Shown: one piece after another, positions 1 through 9,309 of the stretch
How the letters are laid out: every line of letters begins with the position of its first letter
Position numbering within the stretch: position 1 is the first letter of the stretch
NCBI GenBank assembly: GCA_026706485.1
Contig: JAPOYR010000010.1
Span: 62,001 to 126,000, forward strand
Direction: 5' to 3'
DNA from: Chloroflexota bacterium
Lineage (GTDB): Bacteria > Chloroflexota > UBA11872
DNA length: 64,000 bases
Position numbers and translations under genes: made by a program
The notes under the pieces: model-generated
The model's input: only the letters and a program-made list of their open reading frames with translations
Database searches by the model: none
Told to the model about the DNA's origin: nothing

Positions 1-983
1 ACGTAGGTCGTGGCTTCCCCGACCGGTGAGGCCACGATCGGCACACCGGCCACCATCAAGTCCATGTATCGCACCGAGCACTTCGAGCGGTTGGCCACGG
101 TGTCCGCCATCGGCATGAGCGCGACATCACAGTCCGCGAAGAACGCTCCAAGCTGCGCGAAGTCGATCCATCCGCAAGGCCGGACGCGGTCGGACAAGCT
201 CTGCGCTTCGAGGACTGGCAGCAGGTGCGGCAGCGGCGAGTGAGGCCCGGCGCCCACAATGGACAATGTGAGATTGGGCACACGTGTCAGCGTGCCGACC
301 ACGAGCCGCACCCAATCGTCGGGGGACGCGTCGTAGAAGCGCGTATAGATCACCGCGTGGGGGCGCGGCGGGGTCGACGACGGTTGCGGAGTCTCGCCCC
401 ACGCCCGATAGGTGGCGGCCTCATAGCCGTTCACGATGCGCTTGACCGGTTCAGCGCCGCGCCGCCACGCCAGTTCCGCGCTGGCGGCGGTGCGCGCGTC
501 GCAGGCCCCGAGGCCCCAGGTCTCCTGCCGCTCGAATATCTCGCGCTGCCACCAGGAGTAGGGCTCGTTGACGCTCCACCCGGCCTTGCCTTCCCAATCG
601 TCACAGTCCAGCACCAGCCCCGGCCGGTCGCGCTTGCGCCAGAGCAAGGCTTGCACCAGCCCCGACACCGCCTTGGGCTTGAACAGGTGGACGATGTCCG
701 GTCGCCACTGCGCGAGCCGGTGCACGGCGCTTCTGGCCAGCGCCACCTGCGTCCACGGAGCCCCGACCAGCGGCAGGGCCGCGCCGCGCGGTCGGGGGAG
801 TGCGTGGACCTCGACGCCGGCATCGCTCCACCGCCGCCCGTAGCTGGCCGGATCATCGTAGGGAGGAACCACCACCCGCACCTGGTGCCCGCGCGCAGCC
901 ATGGCGCGCGCCATCGGCATCACGCGGCGCGCGGTCGTGTTCTTCGGCGCGAACCCAAAGGGCGCGACGTAGACCAGGTTCAC
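1..983 (-). CDS. glycosyltransferase, GT-B type (partial, C-terminus off the window)
   Basis: Read on the minus strand from a GTG at 983, two bases after the stop of the upstream membrane protein, so the two are probably translated together. The frame stays open to the window edge. The N-terminus (VNLVYVAPFGFAPKNTTARR) followed by ARGHQVRVVVPPYD is the typical first Rossmann strand and loop of GT-B glycosyltransferases. A later stretch, DIVHLFKPKAVSG, fits the same fold. Next to a YfhO-like protein it probably adds sugars to an envelope polymer or lipid, but donor and acceptor cannot be read from the sequence. The C-terminal part is missing. Confidence 0.75.
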   Translation of the reverse strand, partial: MNLVYVAPFGFAPKNTTARRVMPMARAMAARGHQVRVVVPPYDDPASYGRRWSDAGVEVHALPRPRGAALPLVGAPWTQVALARSAVHRLAQWRPDIVHLFKPKAVSGLVQALLWRKRDRPGLVLDCDDWEGKAGWSVNEPYSWWQREIFERQETWGLGACDARTAASAELAWRRGAEPVKRIVNGYEAATYRAWGETPQPSSTPPRPHAVIYTRFYDASPDDWVRLVVGTLTRVPNLTLSIVGAGPHSPLPHLLPVLEAQSLSDRVRPCGWIDFAQLGAFFADCDVALMPMADTVANRSKCSVRYMDLMVAGVPIVASPVGEATTY

Positions 984-984
984 G

Positions 985-3909
985 CTAGGCCGCGCGTCGC
1001 CAGGCCAGCAGCGCCAGCACCCCCAGCACCCAGAGAGCACCGGCGACGCCGCTGACGATGGCGCCGACGCGCAGCGGGTGCGATGAGAACTCAAACGTGA
1101 CCGTATGCCGCCCGGCGGAGGGAATCAGCACAGCCCGTTGCGCCAGATTCGCCTGCCAGATCGTGGTGCGTCCGCCGTCGATATATGCCTCCCAACCCGG
1201 GTACAACGTGTCGTTGAGCACCAGCATGCGCGGGCCCTCGGAGACGACCTCGATGGTGACGCGCTCCGGGGTGTCCTCGATCATCACGGCCGTCGCCGGG
1301 GCGTCGAACCTGATCCAGGCGTCGCGCGTTCCAAACTCACGCCTGAGGCGCGCCACGTCGTCGGGAAGGACGAGACCCACCGGCTCACGGCGTTGCATGA
1401 TTCCCATGTCCTCCAGGGCACGGCGAATCGGGTTAGAAAGCTCAGGGTCACGTGTCGACGTGGTCAGCCACGCCTCCTCGGTTGGGACAAACCCCGGGTA
1501 CGACAGCGCCCGGCTGGCGCTGGCAACGGTTCCCGCCAATCCCACGCGCACCGGCATCCAAATGCGCTGGGCCTCCCGCGCGCGCCGCGTGATGGTCACG
1601 TCTCCGGCCAGCTCCACGAGCATTCCGCGTCCGGGGCGCAGGAGCACGCCCACCGACGACCCGTCGTCCAGCAGCAGCGAGAGTCCGCGGACGTCGAGCA
1701 CTCCGCCGAGCGGCTCAATGGTGATGTCCGTGACGTGCATGGAGGTTTCCAATCGCGCGCTCGACAGCACCGTGTGCGGCGGCAAGCCGTCCCGCGACGG
1801 CGTAGGCGACGCATTCGCCAGTCCGACAAACGTCGGGTCGCCGGCGTCGCGCTGCAGCGGCCACTCGACCTCACCGCCGCCCGCGTCGGTCAGCACGATG
1901 CGGCCGGCCTCGGGGCCGGTGTCGCCAGGAGCCCCAGACGCGAGAATGGCGACGCCCGTCACGCCGGCAACATCGAGGGCGTCGATGTGGAGCGGCTCCC
2001 TGAGTCTCGCGACCAGCCGCAGATCGAACGCGGCGACATCGGTCTCGAAGGCGTCGAAGCGATCGTCTATCACCACGTCAACACTCAGCATGTCCAAGGC
2101 GTGATTCGACGGCACGGTCTTGAGCTGATTCAGCAACAGCGCGTCGGGATGGGCCGCCGAGCCGGGAATCACCGTCTCGCGCAGCGCCACGTGGGTGGAG
2201 AGCGGCAAGAGGCCGCCGTCGTAGCCGTCGGGCGTGTCCAGCCCGTAGGCCATGGTGAGATTCGGATTCAAGATGTCCCGGTTCTTCCAGGCCACCTTGA
2301 ACTCTCGCCACGGCACCTCGCCGAGCTGATCGAACCACGCGCTGGCAAGCGCCGCACGGTCGGGATCGTTGATCTCGTAGGAGGGATCGGCCATCGAGAG
2401 GACCCTTCCCGAACCGGCAATCTCGTTCAAGCGCGGCAGTGACTGGCCCTTTGCTTCGTAGGCGTCAATGGGAATCGCTTCCCTGATGGCCGCGGGGCCG
2501 GCCGCTGCGGCAAGCTCCGCGACGACGATGAGGGGCGCCACCCAGGCGACTGCGGGGCGGGGCGCCAGCATGGCGAGCGTCACGAAGACGACCGCGACCG
2601 CGGCGACGAGCCCCCACGTCCAGGCAAGACCGTCGCGCAGGGGCGGCTCGGCGATAGCAACTCCGAGCGACAACCCGCCCAATCCCGCGAGCACCGCGAG
2701 CCAGGCGCCGAGCCGCCGGAGGCGCTCGCGCCGCGGCCGGTCCGATGCCGCCATCAGCGCGTCGGCGCCGTAGGCCGCCAGCAACGCCAGCGCGAATACG
2801 GCGACGAGGAGCCAGCGCGCCGGCACGCGGAAGAGCGCGACACCAGGCACCACCCGATGCGCCAACCCGAACAACGGCGTTGCCGGTCCCAAGGCCAGCA
2901 GGATCGCCACCAACGCCGCCAGGACTAGAAAGACAACGCGCGGCTCGCGCCAGCGATGCACCGCGCCAAGCGCCGCCAGCACAACGCCCACGACGCCGAC
3001 GTAGGCCACGAACTCCGTGCTCGACGGCAGATGCAGAAACGTTGGGAGCAGGCCGGGCAGCGCCTCTCCAGTCGGCAGCGAAAAGGAGACCGCCTCGTGA
3101 AACATCAGCCCGCCGGAACGGATGCCCTCACGCGAAAGATCGAGGGCCGGCACGATCTGGGCCGCGGCAAGCCCGGCGCCGCCCACGACGCCGATGAGCC
3201 ACATTGACAGCCCGATCAGCGCCCCATGCGCTCGCTGCCGCGAGGACGCATTCCCCACACGCCGGAACCCGGCCACGAGCGCCCAGGCCAAACCCAGCAT
3301 CAAGCCCATATAGGCCGTCTGCGGGTGACCGGCCAGCATCATCAACGCCACGATCAGCGGCGCCACCGCCCACCAGCGCTTGCCCCCCGCCACGCCCAGT
3401 TCGATGGCCAGAATCAGCAACGGAATCCATGCAGCCACGCTGACCTGGTTGATGTGCTCCATCTGCCCGGCGAAGAACCCGCTGAACGCGAAGGCCGCGG
3501 CTCCGGTCGCAGCGGCTGGCCACCCGAGGCGCAGGCCCACGCGAATAAGGGCCAACATCCCGACGGCTCCCAGCGCCACGTGCAGCATCAACGCCGTCGA
3601 GAGAGCACGCGCCGGATCCAGCAGATACAGGGGCCAGTTGGGCGGATAGAGCACCGCCGACTGCGTGTTCGCCAGGAACGGCACGCCCATGAATACGTGC
3701 GGATTCCAGAGCGGAAGGCGGCCCTCGCCAAGCGACGCCGCGGCGTAGGCCCAGTAGGGATAGAAATAGGTCTGCGTGTCGTATCCCGAGAGCACCAGGC
3801 CCTCGAAGATCAGCCGGCTGTAGATGGTGAGCAGGCCGGCTAATGCCAGACCCGCAGCCGCGATGACGCCCAGGCGCGATCCACGCGGCCGCGCGTCAAT
3901 CGTCGTCAC
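985..3909 (-). CDS. YfhO-like multi-spanning membrane protein (GT-C type)
   Basis: A 974-residue protein with one N-terminal membrane segment, a loop rich in aromatic residues and prolines (SGYDTQTYFYPYWAYAA, then LPLWNPHVFMG), many further hydrophobic helices in the N-terminal half, and a soluble C-terminal domain before a last hydrophobic helix near residues 950-970. This is the layout of the YfhO family, whose members act in glycosylation of cell-wall polymers or lipids, probably as GT-C enzymes using polyprenyl-linked sugars. It lies 20 bases after the ANTAR regulator gene and directly before a glycosyltransferase, which supports an envelope glycan role. Substrate unknown. Confidence 0.75.
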   Translation of the reverse strand: MTTIDARPRGSRLGVIAAAGLALAGLLTIYSRLIFEGLVLSGYDTQTYFYPYWAYAAASLGEGRLPLWNPHVFMGVPFLANTQSAVLYPPNWPLYLLDPARALSTALMLHVALGAVGMLALIRVGLRLGWPAAATGAAAFAFSGFFAGQMEHINQVSVAAWIPLLILAIELGVAGGKRWWAVAPLIVALMMLAGHPQTAYMGLMLGLAWALVAGFRRVGNASSRQRAHGALIGLSMWLIGVVGGAGLAAAQIVPALDLSREGIRSGGLMFHEAVSFSLPTGEALPGLLPTFLHLPSSTEFVAYVGVVGVVLAALGAVHRWREPRVVFLVLAALVAILLALGPATPLFGLAHRVVPGVALFRVPARWLLVAVFALALLAAYGADALMAASDRPRRERLRRLGAWLAVLAGLGGLSLGVAIAEPPLRDGLAWTWGLVAAVAVVFVTLAMLAPRPAVAWVAPLIVVAELAAAAGPAAIREAIPIDAYEAKGQSLPRLNEIAGSGRVLSMADPSYEINDPDRAALASAWFDQLGEVPWREFKVAWKNRDILNPNLTMAYGLDTPDGYDGGLLPLSTHVALRETVIPGSAAHPDALLLNQLKTVPSNHALDMLSVDVVIDDRFDAFETDVAAFDLRLVARLREPLHIDALDVAGVTGVAILASGAPGDTGPEAGRIVLTDAGGGEVEWPLQRDAGDPTFVGLANASPTPSRDGLPPHTVLSSARLETSMHVTDITIEPLGGVLDVRGLSLLLDDGSSVGVLLRPGRGMLVELAGDVTITRRAREAQRIWMPVRVGLAGTVASASRALSYPGFVPTEEAWLTTSTRDPELSNPIRRALEDMGIMQRREPVGLVLPDDVARLRREFGTRDAWIRFDAPATAVMIEDTPERVTIEVVSEGPRMLVLNDTLYPGWEAYIDGGRTTIWQANLAQRAVLIPSAGRHTVTFEFSSHPLRVGAIVSGVAGALWVLGVLALLAWRRAA

Positions 3910-3929
3910 CGTGCGCGCGCCGCTGCTTG

Positions 3930-4502
<573 letters not shown>

Positions 4503-4577
4503 GCCACTATCACCTTCAGCGCGGAGGCCGGGTGGATCGCCCGGCGCAGAGTCAGCCTAGCAGCATCCAGATTCGCG

Positions 4578-4607
4578 TTGACGCCCTCACCCCACAACCC
4601 CTAGTAT
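4578..4607 (+). promoter_or_regulatory. putative sigma-70-type promoter of dnaN
   Basis: TTGACG at 4578-4583 and TAGTAT at 4602-4607, separated by 18 bases. Transcription would start near 4614, about 65 bases before the dnaN start. It sits in the divergent gap between the ANTAR gene and dnaN. No DnaA box (TTATCCACA) was seen in the gap. Confidence 0.55.
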
Positions 4608-4680
4608 CCGCTGGCCATGCACACCCTATGGATGGCGTGTGCGGTGATGAAAATCCGCAAATGATTGGGAGGACATGCGG

Positions 4681-5826
4681 ATGCGTGTGACCTGCCTGCA
4701 AGAGAACCTGAGCCGCGGCCTGGCGCTCGTGAGCCGCGCCGTCGCCACCCGGAGCACGCTGCCCGTGTTGAGCAACGTGCTATTGCAGTCCGAAGACGGC
4801 GGGCTGCGGCTTTCGGGCATGAACCAGCAGCTCGCGATGTCGGTGTGGCTGGGCGCGAGCGTCGAAGACGAGGGCGCCATCACCGTGCCCGCCCGGCTGT
4901 TGAGCGATTTCGTCGCCCAGCTTCCCGAGGGGCCGGTGACCGTGGCCACCGACGATGAAACCGACAGCCTCAGCGTCGCGTCCGGTCGGTACCAGGCCAA
5001 GATCAAGGGGCTGAGCGCCGAAGATTTTCCGCCCATCCCGACGACGGGCGACGAGCGCGAGGTCGACCTGGCCACCGACCTCCTGGCCGACGTGATCGGT
5101 CAGGTGGTGACCGCGGCCGCAACCGACGACAGCCGACCGGTGCTGGCCGGCGTGTCGATCACCATCGGCCCGGACCACATCGAGCTGGCCGCCGCCGACG
5201 GCTATCGACTGGCCGTGCGCCGCGAGGACGTGGAAACTGGCCTGGCCGAGCCGGTGCAGATCGTCGTGCCGCGTCCAGCCATGGTCGAGCTGCAGCGAAT
5301 GCTGGCCGACGATCCGGGCACCGTGACCATCGGGCTCAGCGAAACGCAGTCGCAGGTCTTGTTCCGCACGAGCACAGTTACCTTCATCGCCACGCTCATC
5401 GACGGGCAGTTTCCGAATTACCCGCAGCTGATCCCAGGCGAAGTCGACACGCGCGTCGTGGTCGACACGCAAGCCTTTGCGCAGGCCACCCGCATCGCTT
5501 CCCTCTTCGCAAGCTCCGGGGCAAATGTCATCAAGCTGCACGTGCAGCCAGGCGCCGAAGGAGAATCCGGCCGCATGGTGCTGACGTCGAACTCGGCCGA
5601 GCTTGGCGAAAACTCCGGCGAGCTCGACGCCGAGGTCAGCGGCGACGGCGGGCTCATTGCCTTCAATCCCCGCTTCTTGTCCGAGTGCCTGGGCTCGATC
5701 GCCACCGAGCGCATCTCGGTGGGCACCTCCGGCGCCACCAGCCCCGGACGATTTCGTCCCGTGGACGGCGACCAGGAGGTCGAGACCCACAGCCACGTGA
5801 TCATGCCCATGCACACGGTGAGCTAG
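4681..5826 (+). CDS. dnaN: DNA polymerase III subunit beta (sliding clamp)
   Basis: About 381 residues, the usual length for the clamp. It forms a ring dimer around DNA that tethers the replicative polymerase. The N-terminus MRVTCLQENLSRGL, the LPVLSN motif in the first domain, the AADGYRLAVR segment in the second and the C-terminal VIMPM are family hallmarks. Two in-frame ATGs exist at 4675 and 4681. The Shine-Dalgarno GGGAGG at 4667-4672 is only 2 bases from the first but 8 from the second, so 4681 is chosen. The gene is not next to dnaA or recF, unlike the classic origin cluster. Confidence 0.95.
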   Translation: MRVTCLQENLSRGLALVSRAVATRSTLPVLSNVLLQSEDGGLRLSGMNQQLAMSVWLGASVEDEGAITVPARLLSDFVAQLPEGPVTVATDDETDSLSVASGRYQAKIKGLSAEDFPPIPTTGDEREVDLATDLLADVIGQVVTAAATDDSRPVLAGVSITIGPDHIELAAADGYRLAVRREDVETGLAEPVQIVVPRPAMVELQRMLADDPGTVTIGLSETQSQVLFRTSTVTFIATLIDGQFPNYPQLIPGEVDTRVVVDTQAFAQATRIASLFASSGANVIKLHVQPGAEGESGRMVLTSNSAELGENSGELDAEVSGDGGLIAFNPRFLSECLGSIATERISVGTSGATSPGRFRPVDGDQEVETHSHVIMPMHTVS

Positions 5827-5860
5827 GCATCGCGGGCGACCGTCGCCGTCAGGTCGCGGC

Positions 5861-7477
5861 ATGACCGCTGCCGCCGGCTTGGGCAGCCGGGCGTTTGTGA
5901 GCACCGGCCGAGGACCGGTGGTGGCGGCGCACACGATGGTGTCGACCGGCCACCCTCTGGCAACGGCCACGGGGATTCGCCTGCTCCTGGACGGCGGCAA
6001 CGCGTTCGATGCCGCGATTGGGGCCGCCGCCGTCATCGCGGTGGTCGAGCCCAGCTCCAACCAAATCGGCGGCGACGTGTTTGCGCTCTGTCGTCCGGCG
6101 GCCACGGGCATCGTCGAAGCCGTCAACGCCAGCGGGCCGGCGCCGACAGCCGCTGATCCATCGGGCTACGCCGAGGGCATTCCCACCCACGGGCTGCGGT
6201 CCGCCACGCTGCCGGGCGCCGTCGCCGCCTGGGAGGTGATCAACCGGCGGTATGGGCAGGCGCCGCTGGAGCGCCTGCTGGCGCCCGCCATCGTGTATGC
6301 CAGCGGCGGGTTTCCCGTCGACATGGCGCTGGCCGGCGCGATCAGCCAGTCGCTCGAGGCGCTCAAGCAATTCCCCGCCACGGCCGCGGTGCTTTGCCCC
6401 AGCGGTCGCGCACCGCGACCCGGCGAGACTCTGGTGCAGCCGGACCTGGCGCGGACTCTCCGCGAGATCGCGGCCAATGGATCCGCCGGGTTCTACCAGG
6501 GGCTGTTTGCCGAGCGCTTGCTGCAAGCATCCGAAGCATCCGGGGGAGATTGGTCCGTCGAAGACCTGGCCGCCATGCCGGTTGAAGTCCTCCCGCCGCT
6601 GCGCACGGTCTATCGCGGCTATGCGGTGCTCGAGCAGCCGCTGCCGTCGCAGGGCTATCTCGTGCTCGCCGACCTCAACATCGCCGAGGGATTTGACGTG
6701 GCGGCGCTGCGATTCGGCACGGCGAACAGCCTCCACATCATGGTCGAGGCGCACAAACTGGCCTTCGCCGACCGCTTGGCGCACCTCGGCGACCCCGCGC
6801 ACGTGGACGTCCCCGTCGACATGCTCGTGTCCAAGGAGTTCGCCGCCCGGCGGCGGATGATGCTGAACCCAGCGCGGGCATCAGTGCGTCCGGCGTCGAA
6901 TGACCCGAGCGGTGTGGGACAGGACACCACGGCCGTGTCCGTCGTGGACGAGGACGGCAACGCCATCACACTGATTCAGAGCGTCTTTCAACAATTGGGC
7001 TCGGCGTTCATCGTTCCGGGGACCGGCGTGCTGCTCAACAATCGAATGAATGGGTTTTCGCTCGACCCGGCGAGTCCCAACTGCCTCGCCGGAGGCAAAC
7101 GGCCCATCCATACGCTCAACACCTACATGGTCCAGCGCGAAGGTGCGTTGATGATGCTGGGCGGGTCGCCGGGCGGCCATTTCCAGACCCAGGCAAACTT
7201 CCAAGTCTTGACCAACGTCATCGACCACGGGATGCACTGGCAGGCCGCGATGGACGCCCCACGCTGGTATCACGACGCCGACACGGACACGTTGACGCTT
7301 GAGTCTCGGTTCGAGTTGGACGTCGCCAGCGCCCTGGAGCGGCGTGGTCACGGCGTCGCCTGGGCGCCCGCGTTCACCCCGCGTGCCCGCAGCCAAGGCA
7401 TCATGCTCGACCCGGCGAGCGGGGCCCGGTTTGGCGCAACCGACCCACGATGGCACGGACAAGTTCTAGGGTATTGA
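5861..7477 (+). CDS. ggt: gamma-glutamyltransferase family protein
   Basis: 538 residues of an N-terminal-nucleophile hydrolase that cleaves gamma-glutamyl bonds (glutathione and relatives) and transfers or hydrolyses the glutamyl group. The autoprocessing site is visible: D355-T356-T357 followed by SVVDEDGNAIT, with Thr356 expected to become the N-terminal nucleophile of the small subunit. The GGSPGG loop and the RPIHTLN segment match the substrate-binding part. No clear signal peptide is present at the N-terminus, so a cytoplasmic YwrD-like form is likely rather than the periplasmic type. It starts 34 bases after dnaN, with no obvious functional link. Confidence 0.85.
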   Translation: MTAAAGLGSRAFVSTGRGPVVAAHTMVSTGHPLATATGIRLLLDGGNAFDAAIGAAAVIAVVEPSSNQIGGDVFALCRPAATGIVEAVNASGPAPTAADPSGYAEGIPTHGLRSATLPGAVAAWEVINRRYGQAPLERLLAPAIVYASGGFPVDMALAGAISQSLEALKQFPATAAVLCPSGRAPRPGETLVQPDLARTLREIAANGSAGFYQGLFAERLLQASEASGGDWSVEDLAAMPVEVLPPLRTVYRGYAVLEQPLPSQGYLVLADLNIAEGFDVAALRFGTANSLHIMVEAHKLAFADRLAHLGDPAHVDVPVDMLVSKEFAARRRMMLNPARASVRPASNDPSGVGQDTTAVSVVDEDGNAITLIQSVFQQLGSAFIVPGTGVLLNNRMNGFSLDPASPNCLAGGKRPIHTLNTYMVQREGALMMLGGSPGGHFQTQANFQVLTNVIDHGMHWQAAMDAPRWYHDADTDTLTLESRFELDVASALERRGHGVAWAPAFTPRARSQGIMLDPASGARFGATDPRWHGQVLGY

Positions 7478-7507
7478 CCCGGCTGGCGATATGCTGACGT
7501 TCGCCCC

Positions 7508-9142
7508 ATGGGCCAATCTGCCGCGGAGACCTGGAGAACGCTGATCGACGCCCCAACGTCCGCCGGCGACCACATGCCGCCCGCACCAAGCGACTCGCCG
7601 TCCAACTCGTCGCGCATCGCGCTGGTGCTGGTGACCACGTTCTTTTCCGGCATGTCGATCCTGGCCGTCGAGATCACGGCCTCTCGCCTGCTGGCGCCGT
7701 TCTTCGGCACCAGCACCATCATTTGGGCCGTCGTCATCGGGCTGACGCTGCTGTATCTCTCCATCGGCTACTGGATCGGCGGCATGGTGGCGGATCGCCG
7801 GCCGCGTGAGTCGACCCTGTTCCACATCATCGCCATCGCGGCATTTGGCGTGGGGCTGATTCCTTTTGTCGCCGGCCCGGTGCTCGAAATCTCGTCCGAG
7901 GCCATCGCGAGTTTGAGCGGGGGGCTGTTTTTTGGCTCCCTGGTCGGCGTGCTGCTGCTGTTTTCGGTGCCGCTGACCATGCTGGGCATGGTGTCCCCAT
8001 TTGCGATTCGCCTGGTCACCCGAGACGTGCAGCACGCTGGCCGCCGGGCCGGGCAGGTCTACGCGCTCAGCACCATCGGCAGCATCGTCGGGGCTTTTCT
8101 GCCCGTGCTCACCCTTGTGCCGACCTTTGGCACACGCCTGACCTTCTTGATCTTCGCTTGGGTGCTGCTCGGCCTGGCGCTACTCGGCGCGCGAAGCAAC
8201 GTGCGCCGGGTCATCTACGCCGCCTTTGCCGTCATCATCATCATCCTGTGGCTCGTCATCCGGCCCGGCGCCGTCCGGCCCGTGGACGGCTTGGTGTGGG
8301 AGGGCGACTCCGCCATTCAGTTCATCCAGGTCATCGACGATCCGGGGCGGGGGCTGCGCCTGGTGCTCAATGAGGGCATTGGCACTCACTCCATCTACCA
8401 CCCCGAGCATCTGCTCACCGGCGGGCCGTGGGACTACTTCCTGCTGGCGCCACTGATTGGCGGACAAGCGATGGCCGACGTGGACTCCCTCCTGGTCGTC
8501 GGCCTTGGCGCGGGCACGGTCTCCAAGCAGTACACCGCCGTGTACGGCGACGACGTGAAAATCGACGGCGTCGAGCTCGATCCCAAGGTCATCGAGCTCG
8601 GCCAGCGCTACTTCGACATGAACGAACCGAATCTGAAAACCATCGCCGCCGATGGCCGCACCTTCCTCCAGCATTCAGACGACCGCTACGACGTCATCGC
8701 CGTGGATGCCTACCGCCAGCCCTACATCCCGTTTCACCTAGTGACCCGCGAATTCTTCCAGGAGGCCCGCGACCGCCTGCGGCCAAACGGCGTACTGGCG
8801 CTCAATGCCGGGCGCACCGGCCAGGACTTTCGCCTGGTCGAAGTCCTGTCATCCACGATGCGGGCCGTCTTTCCCTACATCTACGTGATCGACCTTCCGA
8901 CGGGCTACAACAACAGCCTGATCTACGGCGCCTTGCGCCCGATTTCCGACGAAGAGCTCCATGCCGCCGCGCTGGCGACCGACAATCCCGTCATGGAAGT
9001 GATCGCGAAGCGCCCGTGGCGGCTGCGACCCGTACCGGAGTCCACGGAGGTCTACACCGACGACTGGGCGCCCGTTGAACGCCTGATCGACGACATCATC
9101 GTGCGCGAGGCGCTTGGCGGCGCGCGGGGGCGAGCGCGATAG
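7508..9142 (+). CDS. membrane-fused spermidine synthase-like methyltransferase-fold protein
   Basis: 544 residues. The N-terminal half (about 35-255) has around seven hydrophobic helices, beginning with IALVLVTTFFSGMSILAVEI. The C-terminal half carries a Rossmann methyltransferase fold with VVGLGAGTVSK (about 330-340), the acidic GVELDPKVIELG strand end, and AVDAYRQPYIP. This is the fused membrane/spermidine-synthase type found in many bacteria. Whether it makes a polyamine is unknown. The SpeE active-site loop usually has a D-x-x-DP-x-GP-type pattern, here replaced by DAYRQPYIP. An alternative ATG exists at 7574, just before the first membrane helix. No partner such as speD is nearby. Confidence 0.75.
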   Translation: MGQSAAETWRTLIDAPTSAGDHMPPAPSDSPSNSSRIALVLVTTFFSGMSILAVEITASRLLAPFFGTSTIIWAVVIGLTLLYLSIGYWIGGMVADRRPRESTLFHIIAIAAFGVGLIPFVAGPVLEISSEAIASLSGGLFFGSLVGVLLLFSVPLTMLGMVSPFAIRLVTRDVQHAGRRAGQVYALSTIGSIVGAFLPVLTLVPTFGTRLTFLIFAWVLLGLALLGARSNVRRVIYAAFAVIIIILWLVIRPGAVRPVDGLVWEGDSAIQFIQVIDDPGRGLRLVLNEGIGTHSIYHPEHLLTGGPWDYFLLAPLIGGQAMADVDSLLVVGLGAGTVSKQYTAVYGDDVKIDGVELDPKVIELGQRYFDMNEPNLKTIAADGRTFLQHSDDRYDVIAVDAYRQPYIPFHLVTREFFQEARDRLRPNGVLALNAGRTGQDFRLVEVLSSTMRAVFPYIYVIDLPTGYNNSLIYGALRPISDEELHAAALATDNPVMEVIAKRPWRLRPVPESTEVYTDDWAPVERLIDDIIVREALGGARGRAR

Positions 9143-9188
9143 GGCAACTCGGAGTGATTTCTTGGCGACGGCACGATTCCGGCGTCGT

Positions 9189-9204
9189 CCGTCACTTCTG
9201 ACGG
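9189..9204 (+). terminator. hairpin after the spermidine-synthase-like gene (weak terminator candidate)
   Basis: CCGTCA-CTTC-TGACGG is a perfect 6-bp stem with a 4-base loop, 46 bases after the stop at 9142. No uridine tract follows, so it would be at best a Rho-assisted stop or mRNA 3'-end hairpin. A second 6-bp hairpin lies at 9242-9257. Confidence 0.3.
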
Positions 9205-9309
9205 CCGGATTGCCTTGACTTCGGCGCACGGGCCGGCACGGACGGCTCCCCAGCCGTGAGCGAAGGCACGCCGTGCAACCCTGTGCAGGGAGGGTTTGAG
9301 CAAACTCGA

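Noticed and set aside
4503-4680. replication origin upstream of dnaN
   Set aside because: No DnaA box (TTATCCACA or close) or AT-rich unwinding element is visible, and dnaA is not adjacent.
4780-6126. 448-residue minus-strand open frame across dnaN
   Set aside because: Antisense shadow over a certain clamp gene; no domain and it crosses two genes.
9242-9257. second hairpin as a Rho-independent terminator
   Set aside because: The stem is 6 bp and no uridine tract follows; it also overlaps a possible GTG and lies close to the next gene.
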